Shown: positions 1 to 5,254 of the stretch, one piece after another
Layout of the letters: every line of letters begins with the position of its first letter
Position numbering within the stretch: the first letter of the stretch is position 1
Source of the DNA: CAVAWX01 sp963592385
GTDB taxonomy: Bacteria; Actinomycetota; Coriobacteriia; Coriobacteriales; QAMH01
DNA length: 11,873 bases
Reading direction: 5' to 3'
Assembly (NCBI GenBank): GCA_963592385.1
Contig: CAVAWX010000057.1
Coordinates: forward strand, 1-11,873
The notes under the pieces: generated by a model
What the model saw: only the letters and a program-made list of their open reading frames with translations
Database searches by the model: none
What the model was told of the DNA's origin: nothing
Translations under genes and position numbers: made by a program

Positions 1-8
1 GCGCCATT

Positions 9-68
9 GACACTTTTTTCCTTGAAAAAGTGTCATCCAGATACACTTTTTTGACTAAAAAAGTGTGT
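9..68. repeat. Two tandem AT-rich palindromes, possible bidirectional terminator
   Basis: Two stem-loops with almost the same stem follow each other. The first pairs GACACTTTTT (9-18) with AAAAAGTGTC (25-34) around a 6-nt loop. The second pairs ACACTTTTTT (43-52) with AAAAAAGTGT (57-66) around GACT. A small GC hairpin, CCGCG (71-75) with CGCGG (82-86), lies between them and the vsr stop codon. The position just past the minus-strand vsr gene suggests transcription termination or insulation. However, neither palindrome has the usual GC-rich stem with a trailing T run, so a protein-binding site or a dispersed intergenic repeat family is equally possible. Confidence 0.6.
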
Positions 69-97
69 CTCCGCGGAGCTGCGCGGCGAATCTTGCG

Positions 98-556
98 TCA
101 GTCGAGGGTGACGAAGGCGTATTCGAGCGTGTCGTGGAGGGCGCGGGCGGTCTGTTCGACGCGGTCTTTCTTCAGCTCGCACTCCCAGACGACGACCACG
201 TGCCAGCCGTCCGATTCCAGCTCGGCGCGCACACGCTCGTCGCGGGCCTTGTTGCGGGCGAACTTGGCTTTCCAGTAGTCGCTGTTTTTTGCCGGCGTGC
301 TCGCGTACTTGCAGCCCTCGTGGTGGTGCCAGAAGCAGCCGTTCACGAAGATGGCGATCTTGCGCCCCGGATAGGCGATGTCGGGGTGCCCGGGCGCCTT
401 CTTCCAGTCGCAGCGGTATCCCGGCCAGCCGAAGGAGCGCAGCATGGTTCGCACGGCTTTTTCCGGTGAAGTGTCGCGGCGCTTGTTGCCCTGCATCGAC
501 TTGCGCGTGGCCGCCGAGACCTCGCCGAACGCGTATGTGGATGCCGCCTGCTCCAT
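98..556 (-). CDS. vsr: Very short patch repair endonuclease (Vsr)
   Basis: This 152-residue protein matches the Vsr family over its whole length. Vsr nicks DNA 5' of the T in T:G mismatches that arise by deamination of 5-methylcytosine, starting very short patch repair. Visible motifs are NKRRDTSPE (24-32), GHPDIAYP with the likely catalytic aspartate D59, GCFWHHHEGC (73-82) with zinc-ligand Cys/His residues C74, H79 and C82, and VVWECEL with C126 as the remaining zinc ligand. The Cys-to-Cys spacing in GCFWHHHEGC is one residue longer than in E. coli Vsr. The ATG at 556 has no clear ribosome binding site. A TATCAT box ends 8 nt before it, so the message may be leaderless. Vsr usually sits beside a Dcm-type cytosine methyltransferase; none is present in this window, although one may lie elsewhere. 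Confidence 0.93.
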   Translation of the reverse strand: MEQAASTYAFGEVSAATRKSMQGNKRRDTSPEKAVRTMLRSFGWPGYRCDWKKAPGHPDIAYPGRKIAIFVNGCFWHHHEGCKYASTPAKNSDYWKAKFARNKARDERVRAELESDGWHVVVVWECELKKDRVEQTARALHDTLEYAFVTLD

Positions 557-564
557 GCCGCCAG

Positions 565-570
565 ATGATA
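565..570 (-). promoter_or_regulatory. Possible -10 box for a leaderless vsr transcript
   Basis: On the minus strand TATCAT (5 of 6 matches to TATAAT) ends 8 nt before the vsr ATG, which would place the transcription start at or next to the start codon. No good -35 hexamer is visible; CTGACG lies at a short 15-nt spacing. Leaderless messages are common in Actinobacteria, and the absence of a ribosome binding site agrees with this. It is an inference from spacing only. Confidence 0.3.
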
Positions 571-642
571 CACGCCCGCGCCGCGCGTCAGGCACGAGGG
601 CGCTCCTGGAGTGGGCGAGTTCGGATGCCGAAAAAACCGATA

Positions 643-740
643 GGCCCGCTTGAGGACCGCTTGACATCGCAGGTAGAAGCGGGAAACGCGATGAAGGACC
701 GCTTGAAGGCCGTGCATGGGACCGCTTGAGGACCGCTTGG
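643..740. repeat. Five 11-bp direct repeats (GGACCGCTTGA)
   Basis: Copies lie at 643-653 (GGCCCGCTTGA), 654-664, 696-706, 719-729 and 730-740 (last base G instead of A). The first two and the last two copies are head to tail. Start-to-start steps are 11, 42, 23 and 11 bp, close to whole helical turns except for the 23. The array fills the gap between the end of the AEC permease gene and the start of vsr, so it could bind a regulator of vsr. It could equally be a decayed minisatellite. No gene is visible in 557-759. Confidence 0.75.
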
Positions 741-759
741 GCTTGCGGCGCCGCGGGCC

Positions 760-1686
760 TCATATCCCGGCAAGCCAGGCGACGAGCGGCAGCGTCAGCG
801 TGGCAAGCGCGATGGCGGCAACCGAGAGGGCGGTGGCATACGGGCCGTCTCCGCCGCTTGCCTCGATGACGAGGGGGACGAGGACTGTCGGGGGCATGCC
901 CATCATCAGAACCATTGACGCGAACACGTCGTGCGCGAGCGGCAGCATCCCGAGCAGCGGGGCCGCGCACAGCGGCAGTGCCACCATCTTCACCAGCACG
1001 CCGACGTAGAGCTCTTTGCCGCGCAGCACCTGCCCCACGTCCGAAAACCAGCACAAGGCCCCGAGGCACACCATGCACAGAGGCGTGGCGACCGCGCCGA
1101 GCGTGTCCAGAAAGCCGATCGCCGCCTCCGGCACCGGCACTTCGGCCGCAAGGCAGGCAAGGGCAAGCGCCATCGCCACGATGTTGGGGTTGAAAAAGCC
1201 TTTCGCCATCGTCTTGAAGTCGGCCGCGCCCGCGCCCGGGCGGGCAAGCGAGGCGCCGTAGGTCCAAAAGACCAGCTGGTCGATGATCGCGAACAGCACG
1301 AGGTTGGCCGCGCCGGTCTCGGGAAACACCGCGACGAGTATGGGCAGGCCGATGAAGCCCGTGTTGCCGAAGATGAACACCATGCGAAACGCGGCCGATT
1401 TCTGCCCGCCGAGGCGCAGTGCCGCCGCCAAAAGCCGCATCACGGCGACAATCGCGAGGTAGAAGACGAGCGAGAGGGCCACCATGGGCAGCTGCGCGCA
1501 CAAAAGCCCTCTGTCCATGCGCTCGCAGATGGCCGAGAAGAGCATCGCGGGCAAGAACACCTTGGTCGAAAGGGCGATCGCCGTCGGCAGCGCCGGGCGG
1601 GAGACGATGCCCGCCCGTGCGCAGAGAAAGCCGATCGCGAGCATGAGCGCGAAGGAAACCATCTGTCCTGCGATAGTCGCTGCCAT
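760..1686 (-). CDS. AEC-family (auxin efflux carrier type) transporter
   Basis: This 308-residue, very hydrophobic protein has the length and profile of the AEC family (Pfam Mem_trans), cytoplasmic-membrane carriers usually drawn with ten helices in two inverted repeats. In bacteria, characterised members move malate, malonate or other small organic acids; the substrate here cannot be read from sequence. The signature FGNTGFIGLPI sits at 106-116, followed by a helix and FPETGAANLVLFAIIDQLVFW-like residues typical of the fourth and fifth helices. The C-terminal half repeats the pattern, with GMPPTVLVPLV near 265-275. The ATG at 1686 follows GGAGG at a short A-rich spacing, an excellent start. 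It is transcribed in the same direction as osmC but separated by 153 bp of GC-rich sequence, so it may have its own promoter. Confidence 0.9.
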   Translation of the reverse strand: MAATIAGQMVSFALMLAIGFLCARAGIVSRPALPTAIALSTKVFLPAMLFSAICERMDRGLLCAQLPMVALSLVFYLAIVAVMRLLAAALRLGGQKSAAFRMVFIFGNTGFIGLPILVAVFPETGAANLVLFAIIDQLVFWTYGASLARPGAGAADFKTMAKGFFNPNIVAMALALACLAAEVPVPEAAIGFLDTLGAVATPLCMVCLGALCWFSDVGQVLRGKELYVGVLVKMVALPLCAAPLLGMLPLAHDVFASMVLMMGMPPTVLVPLVIEASGGDGPYATALSVAAIALATLTLPLVAWLAGI

Positions 1687-1839
1687 TTTTTCCTCCGAGT
1701 CGAGGCGGCGCCTTCAGAGGTCTTCGCGCCCGCGCCTGGTGATGTGCCCGCCGCGTCGCGCCCGCGCTATACCCCCGCAGCGCCCGCGCGCGTGCGACGC
1801 GGACGCCGGTTTCACGCTGCGGCGATGCCCTCCTTCACC

Positions 1840-2283
1840 CTATTCGACGACGATGTCGCTCACCACGACGGGCGTGGGGTTGGCCACGTTGTCGCTGACC
1901 GGGCAGCGGCTCTTCACGAAGGCGACGAACTCCCTGGCCGTGGCCTCGTCGGCATCGCACTTGATGTGCGGCGTGACGCGTATCTCGGAAAATCCGCAGC
2001 GCAGGTCGGGGTTGACCCCCATGAAGCCGTCCGTGTCGATGTCGCCTTCCAGCTCGACGCCGAAGCTCTCGAGTTTGATGCCCTGGCTTTCCGCGAGGTA
2101 GAACGCGGCGATGGTCATGCAGCTGCCGAGCGCCGACAGCAGCGCCTCGACCGGGTTCATCCCCGTGTTCGTCCCGCCGGACTCGACGGGCTCGTCGCAG
2201 ACGAGGGTGAACTCGCGCACGCTGTTTTCGACGGCAAGGCCCTGCGGGGTCTTCACGGTCTTTGCGTAAGCGGTGGATTTCAT
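1840..2283 (-). CDS. OsmC/Ohr-family protein (thiol-dependent peroxidase fold)
   Basis: This 147-residue protein has the full OsmC-like domain. OsmC and Ohr proteins are cytoplasmic dimers that reduce organic hydroperoxides with two cysteines near the dimer interface. Both are visible here: C55 in LLSALGSCMT and C127 in SRCPVSDNVANPTPV. The CPVSD form of the second motif resembles the YhfA-like branch rather than classical Ohr. The start at 2283 (MKSTAYAK) is preferred because AAAGGAA lies about 6 nt upstream; an ATG at 2289 would overlap that site. The gene lies 117 bp downstream of the small barrel-like gene in the same direction, with a stem-loop between them. Peroxidase activity is inferred from the family and the two cysteines; YhfA-type members are less well characterised. 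Confidence 0.9.
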   Translation of the reverse strand: MKSTAYAKTVKTPQGLAVENSVREFTLVCDEPVESGGTNTGMNPVEALLSALGSCMTIAAFYLAESQGIKLESFGVELEGDIDTDGFMGVNPDLRCGFSEIRVTPHIKCDADEATAREFVAFVKSRCPVSDNVANPTPVVVSDIVVE

Positions 2284-2340
2284 GGTCATTTCCTTTCGCT
2301 TGGTGAATGTGGGCCGGGCGCGGCCCGCGTGGATGCGTCG

Positions 2341-2385
2341 CGCAAAGGTGCCCCGCGCGTGAAGGGGCCGCGGCACATCTTTGCG
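2341..2385. repeat. Inverted repeat between two minus-strand genes
   Basis: CGCAAAGGTGCC (2341-2352) pairs with GGCACATCTTTGCG (2372-2385), leaving a 2-nt AT bulge and a 19-nt GC-rich loop. On the minus strand it begins about 15 nt after the stop codon of the 96-residue gene and lies upstream of the OsmC gene. It could be a terminator or an RNA-processing hairpin that sets unequal expression of the two genes. No T run follows, so factor-independent termination is doubtful. Confidence 0.5.
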
Positions 2386-2400
2386 TGGGGCCGCTGCGCC

Positions 2401-2691
2401 CTACGCGACCTCGTAAATGCGGATGTCGGGGTCTGCCGCCCATGTCGGCTGGAGGGCGGGCGCGACGGTCTTGGTGAACAGCTCGCTTTCCAGGTAGGCC
2501 TTCGCGTGCTCGACGGAATCGAAACCGTGCGAGACCTGCACGTCGGTGTCGCGCACGAGCAGCTCCTTGGTCAGCGCGCCGTCGATCTGGTCGAGGAAGG
2601 GCTGGCGGTAGTCGGTGTAGACCTTCGCCGCCGCCGGACGCTTGTCCGCATCGATGGTCATGGTCACTTGCAGGTAGGCTTTGACGCTCAT
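2401..2691 (-). CDS. Small protein, probable dimeric alpha-beta barrel (ABM-like)
   Basis: This 96-residue protein has no transmembrane segment or signal peptide. Its order of segments is an N-terminal strand (KAYLQVTMTI), a helix region ending in YTDYRQPFLDQIDG, a strand LTKELLVRDTDVQVSHGF, a helix SVEHAKAYLESELFTKTVAPALQ, and a closing strand IRIYEVA. This beta-alpha-beta-beta-alpha-beta layout, with a phrase like HGFDSVEHAKAYLES, resembles antibiotic-biosynthesis-monooxygenase or EthD-type ferredoxin-like barrels. The function is unknown. The start at 2691 has GAGGAG 6-7 nt upstream. It is the first gene of a minus-strand set with the OsmC gene, and its promoter must lie in the divergent spacer holding the 2788-2810 palindrome. 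The fold is an inference from pattern; that it is a real gene is well supported. Confidence 0.8.
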   Translation of the reverse strand: MSVKAYLQVTMTIDADKRPAAAKVYTDYRQPFLDQIDGALTKELLVRDTDVQVSHGFDSVEHAKAYLESELFTKTVAPALQPTWAADPDIRIYEVA

Positions 2692-3024
2692 GACGAGCTC
2701 CTCTCGTTTGCGCGGCGCGTCTTGGCCGGCGCCGCTTCCATGCGCCCTACGATATGGAGCTGCCATGAGAAACGCGAGACATGGGGCAAAAGATGAGTCA
2801 CTCATCTTTTTCTTAGTTACTGGTGTTTCGTTCGTTGCCGGCGCACACTTGGGTGCATGAGCCGTGCTGCGTTGCGCCGCGTGCGCAATGGCCTCGCACC
2901 GACCATGGTGCGCCGCCTGTGTGGTGCCGCGCCGCGCCGATCGTGGTGTGCCGTCGCCTTGTCGCGCGTGCCGCCTCGGATGTGCGCAAGACGGCGACGC
3001 ACTTGGATGAAAGGGGACAGGAAG
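2692..3024. other. 333-bp divergent intergenic region
   Basis: This spacer separates the minus-strand barrel/OsmC genes from the plus-strand radical SAM gene. It holds the AT-rich palindrome at 2788-2810 followed by TTTTTCTTAGTTACT, the only AT-rich stretch nearby and the likely promoter zone for one or both directions. A smaller inverted repeat, GCACC (2896-2900) with GGTGC (2907-2911), lies further in. The plus-strand frame stays open from 2857, but that stretch is arginine-rich and lacks family similarity, so I treat it as untranslated leader. No RNA gene is recognisable. Confidence 0.6.
2788..2810. promoter_or_regulatory. Perfect 11+1+11 palindrome, candidate operator
   Basis: AAAAGATGAGT (2788-2798) and ACTCATCTTTT (2800-2810) are exact inverted copies around a single C. 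Such a long perfect dyad in a divergent promoter region is typical of a dimeric regulator site. As an RNA hairpin the stem would be weak and AT-rich, and it lies upstream of both flanking genes, so termination is unlikely. The HxlR regulator at 4549-4935 is the nearest candidate ligand, since HxlR dimers bind inverted repeats. That link is inferred. Confidence 0.6.
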
Positions 3025-3903
3025 ATGCATTTCGCGCCAGGAGCTTTGTGGAGGCCGCTGTTCGAGCAGGACAGTGCGATGCTGCAGGTCGCGAGCGGAT
3101 GCGCGCACAACGCATGCCGTTTCTGCGACATGTACCATGCCCCTTTCACCGTGTCGCCCCGCTCCGAGGTGGAAGCCGACGTGCGCGAGCTGGCCGGCGC
3201 CTGCTGCCCGGCTCCGCGCGTCTTCTTGACGGGCGGCAACGCCTTCGCCTTGCCGGCAGACGCCCTCCTCGACATCGCCGCGCTCGTGCGCGAGGCGCTG
3301 CCGCAGACGCGAACCATCGGTTGCTTCGCGCGCGTGGACGACGTGGCCGCCAAAAGCGACGACGAGCTCGCGGCCCTTGCCGCCGCTGGCTTCGACATGC
3401 TCTCTATCGGCGCGGAAAGCGGCCTCGACGAGGCGCTTGCGCGGATGAACAAGGGTTTTCGCGTCGCCGATACACTCGAGCAGTCGGCGCGGCTCGCACG
3501 CGCCAAGATTCGCTTCGCCTTCTTCTACCTCGCCGGCATCGCCGGACACGGGCGCGGCCTGGACAACGCGCGCGCGAGCGCCGAGGCCTTCGGGCAGGCG
3601 GCGCCGGCCATCGTCATGGTCCACACCATGACCCCGTTTCCCGGCACGCCGCTGGCCGCCGACATCGAGGCAGGGGCGTTTCCCCAGGCAGGCGAGGTTG
3701 AAATCATGGAGGAGCTGCGCGAGTTCTACGCCTGCTACCCCGCGCGCACGCGCATGCTGGCCGCGCACGTGGGCAACACGGTCACCTTCGACGCCTATGT
3801 CCCCGACAAGCGCGACGCCATACTCGCCTTGATGGACGAACGCATCGCGCGCGCCGACGAGGGGCGGCTGGCGGCATTTCGCCGCTGCATGCGCTCGATT
3901 TGA
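3025..3903 (+). CDS. Radical SAM protein with CX4CX2C cluster motif
   Basis: This 292-residue protein has a radical SAM barrel. The cluster-binding cysteines are C26, C31 and C34 in SGCAHNACRFCDMY: four residues between the first two cysteines instead of the canonical three. LTGGNAF (about 73) is the glycine-rich SAM-binding strand, and the phrases FDMLSIGAESG and MNKGFR match the Elp3/MiaB/NifB-type catalytic fold. The length is just enough for the core barrel, with no B12-binding or TRAM domain, so the substrate is unknown. The start at 3025 (MHFAPG) is chosen because GGGGACAGGAAG precedes it. An in-frame ATG at 3007 has no ribosome binding site, and upstream translation is arginine-rich and unconserved in style. 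It is first in a plus-strand set with a flavoprotein and an HxlR regulator and diverges from the OsmC side. The iron-sulfur cluster implies an anaerobic or oxygen-sensitive role. Confidence 0.88.
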   Translation: MHFAPGALWRPLFEQDSAMLQVASGCAHNACRFCDMYHAPFTVSPRSEVEADVRELAGACCPAPRVFLTGGNAFALPADALLDIAALVREALPQTRTIGCFARVDDVAAKSDDELAALAAAGFDMLSIGAESGLDEALARMNKGFRVADTLEQSARLARAKIRFAFFYLAGIAGHGRGLDNARASAEAFGQAAPAIVMVHTMTPFPGTPLAADIEAGAFPQAGEVEIMEELREFYACYPARTRMLAAHVGNTVTFDAYVPDKRDAILALMDERIARADEGRLAAFRRCMRSI

Positions 3904-3998
3904 GGCAAGAAGGCCGCGCGTGCTGCCTGCGGCGACGAGGCGCGCGCGACCTGCACGCCGTGTCCGTTTCGTCGCCGCTTCGAGAAGGGAGATTCACC

Positions 3999-4409
3999 AT
4001 GGCGAAGATGCCGCAGGAATGCCAGGACATGATCAACAACGTCTACGCCGCCGCGGTGGCGACCGCATCGGCAGACGGCACGCCCAACGTCGTGTGCTGC
4101 TCGATGAAGCAGGCCTACGACGACGAGACGGTCATGATCTCGGACCAGTACATGCTCAAGACGCTTGCCAACCTGCGCGAGAACCCGAGGATGGCCGTGA
4201 GCGTATGGGACGAGACGCATGGCTATCAGGTGAAGGGCACGGTATCCTACGAGGACGAAGGGCCGCGCTACGAGCAGGTGGCCGCGCAGGTGCAGGCCAT
4301 TTTGAGCAGCATGGGCTACGACTACACGAGCAAGGGCGTCGCCTGGCTTGCCGTCGAGGAGGTCTACTCCATCACTCCGGGCGAGACGGCGGGCGCGCGC
4401 CTGGCCTAG
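3999..4409 (+). CDS. Pyridoxamine 5'-phosphate oxidase-fold flavoprotein
   Basis: This 136-residue protein has the split-barrel flavin-binding fold of the PNPOx-like family. N-terminal strands read AAAVATASADGTPNVVCCS (18-36), followed by VMISDQYMLKTLANLRENPRMAVSVWD-type residues (45-71) and GYQVKGTVSYEDEG (75-88), the usual order of the FMN-binding barrel. Small members bind FMN, F420 or heme and often act as reductases; the reaction here is not deducible. It is far too short for true PdxH (over 200 residues) and lacks that enzyme's C-terminal motif. The ATG at 3999 has AAGGGAG 7 nt upstream. It lies 95 bp after the radical SAM gene and 139 bp before the HxlR gene, in the same direction. HxlR regulators often sit next to flavin or NAD(P)H oxidoreductases, which suggests a redox or electrophile response. 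Confidence 0.85.
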   Translation: MAKMPQECQDMINNVYAAAVATASADGTPNVVCCSMKQAYDDETVMISDQYMLKTLANLRENPRMAVSVWDETHGYQVKGTVSYEDEGPRYEQVAAQVQAILSSMGYDYTSKGVAWLAVEEVYSITPGETAGARLA

Positions 4410-4548
4410 GGGGCGGCGGCGCTCGGGCATGGGCGGCGCCTTGGATAAACGGGACTCGTCGCCGGGTGAACAGGAACACGGCGGCAGATGGTGAAGCCGG
4501 GCAACCGTGGCATTCACCGATGCGGGCGAAGAGAGGAGCGAGAGCGCT

Positions 4549-4935
4549 ATGGCGCACAAGAGGAAGCTGGAAAAGGACATACGCTGCCCGCTCGAGTACG
4601 GGCTCGACGTGTTCGGCGGCAGGTGGAAGTCGCGCATCATCTGCGTGCTCGCGGCCAAGGAGCGCCTGCGCTACAGCGAGCTGCGCGACGAGATGGCCAA
4701 CATATCGGATGCGGTGCTGTCGGCCACGTTGAAGGAGTTGATCGCGGATGCCCTCGTCGCGCGCGAGAGCTTCGACGAGATACCGCCGCGCGTCGAGTAC
4801 TCCCTCACCCCCAAGGGCGCCTCGGTGGTGCCCATCTTGCAGGACATCTGCAAGTGGGCCGGCCTCTTCCACCGCGAGATCCGCGCCGACGCGCCCAAAC
4901 ACTGCCAGCACTGCGACTTCCACGTGGGGGCGTAG
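4549..4935 (+). CDS. HxlR-family winged-helix transcriptional regulator
   Basis: This 128-residue protein is an HxlR-type (DUF24) MarR-like DNA-binding regulator. The diagnostic opening CPLEYGLDVFGGRWKS begins at C13, and the wing and recognition helix region continues through LRYSELRDEMANISDAVLSATLKEL and EYSLTPKG. The cysteine at this position is the redox sensor in HypR, YodB and related Bacillus proteins, which respond to quinones, diamide or hypochlorite. The C-terminal tail adds a CxxC pair with flanking histidines (HCQHCDFH), which may form a disulfide or bind metal; this is less usual. The start at 4549 is preferred: AGAGGAG lies 10 nt upstream and the family start fits. An ATG-less extension from 4507 would be longer but has no ribosome binding site. 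It probably regulates the flavoprotein and perhaps the divergent OsmC/radical SAM promoters. Confidence 0.92.
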   Translation: MAHKRKLEKDIRCPLEYGLDVFGGRWKSRIICVLAAKERLRYSELRDEMANISDAVLSATLKELIADALVARESFDEIPPRVEYSLTPKGASVVPILQDICKWAGLFHREIRADAPKHCQHCDFHVGA

Positions 4936-5018
4936 CGCCGCGCGCGTCTGCCGCGCTCGCGTTCCCGATTCTCGCCGCGCATATGGCGCATATTTCGACA
5001 GCATGTGCCCGAAACGGC

Positions 5019-5059
5019 TTGATGCTGTTAAAATTGATGGGTAAATTTAACAGTATCAA
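5019..5059. repeat. 17-bp-arm inverted repeat
   Basis: TTGATGCTGTTAAAATT (5019-5035) pairs with AAATTTAACAGTATCAA (5043-5059), with one G.T wobble (5024/5054) and one mismatch (5033/5045), around a short loop. The sequence is AT-rich against a GC-rich background. It could be a regulator site, a transposon-type end remnant or a hairpin controlling the small reading frame that starts inside it at 5022. Confidence 0.65.
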
Positions 5060-5177
5060 CGCGCTTGTGCGCCTCTTCGTGCAGGGCAAGTTCGGCTACG
5101 ACGACGCGCTACACGCTTTCTCCGCCGCCGTCGCCGCGATCCGTATTTTCCTAACCGGAAAACTCGTATTTTCCTAA
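5022..5177 (+). other. Possible 51-residue ORF or coding remnant
   Basis: From the ATG at 5022 (or 5037) the frame reads through phrases such as NALVRLFVQGKFGYDDALHAF, followed by an alanine-rich stretch, and stops at 5177 inside the repeat array. Codons up to 5140 end almost always in C or G, like the genuine genes here; after 5141 the bias vanishes as the frame runs into the AT-rich repeats. No ribosome binding site precedes either ATG. I do not recognise the peptide. It may be the remnant of a gene cut by insertion of the repeat/ATPase cassette, or a small conserved upstream ORF. Confidence 0.3.
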
Positions 5178-5233
5178 TCGCAATTCTCGTATTTTCCTAA
5201 CTGCATTTGTCGTAAAATCCTAATTACCCATAA
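5142..5233. repeat. Four direct repeats, exact 23-bp period, upstream of ATPase
   Basis: The 13-bp core CGTATTTTCCTAA occurs at 5142-5154, 5165-5177 and 5188-5200 without change, and as CGTAAAATCCTAA at 5211-5223. Starts are spaced exactly 23 bp. The intervening 10-bp spacers differ from each other, so only the core is conserved, as in iterons or operator arrays rather than in a simple tandem duplication. The array ends 21 bp before the ATPase start. Likely roles are binding by the ATPase itself or by a regulator, or function as an origin-like or transposition-related site. Confidence 0.9.
5213..5218 (+). promoter_or_regulatory. Candidate -10 box of the ATPase gene inside repeat 4
   Basis: TAAAAT arises exactly where the fourth repeat differs from the other three (TTT changed to AAA). 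It would give a leader of about 30 nt before the ATPase ATG. No good -35 hexamer lies 17 nt upstream; that zone is covered by repeat 3. The layout suggests that repeats 1-3 occupy the -35 and upstream region, so a protein bound there could repress or activate. The evidence is sequence position only. Confidence 0.35.
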
Positions 5234-5254
5234 GGATTGCAGCTAGGAGGGCAC

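Larger units (their letters stand above)
4936..5254. other. 319-bp region between HxlR and ATPase genes
   Basis: It has three parts. The first, 4936-5018, is plain GC-rich spacer apart from GCATATGGCGCATAT-like sequence near 4978-4993. The second, 5019-5140, starts with a strong inverted repeat and continues as codon-biased, coding-like sequence. The third, 5141-5254, is AT-rich, contains four 23-bp-period repeats and ends in the ATPase ribosome binding site. Base composition changes sharply at about 5141. Confidence 0.6.

Noticed and set aside
557..1501. N-terminal extension of the vsr frame through the permease
   Set aside because: The open frame is a low-complexity Arg/Ala/Pro shadow of the permease gene; Vsr homology begins only after 556.
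931..2796. 621-codon plus-strand open frame
   Set aside because: It runs antisense across the permease, OsmC and barrel genes, is rich in Arg, His and Asp as expected for GC-rich shadows, has no family motif and no ribosome binding site.
2788..2810. Intrinsic terminator
   Set aside because: It lies upstream of both divergent genes, the stem is AT-rich, and the perfect dyad with a single-base centre fits a protein site better.
2857..3024. Longer radical SAM start at 2857
   Set aside because: The extra 56 residues are Arg-rich with no family resemblance and no ribosome binding site; radical SAM barrels start close to the cluster motif.
5142..5233. CRISPR array
   Set aside because: The conserved core is only 13 bp with 10-bp spacers, far too short for CRISPR repeats and spacers, and no cas gene is present.
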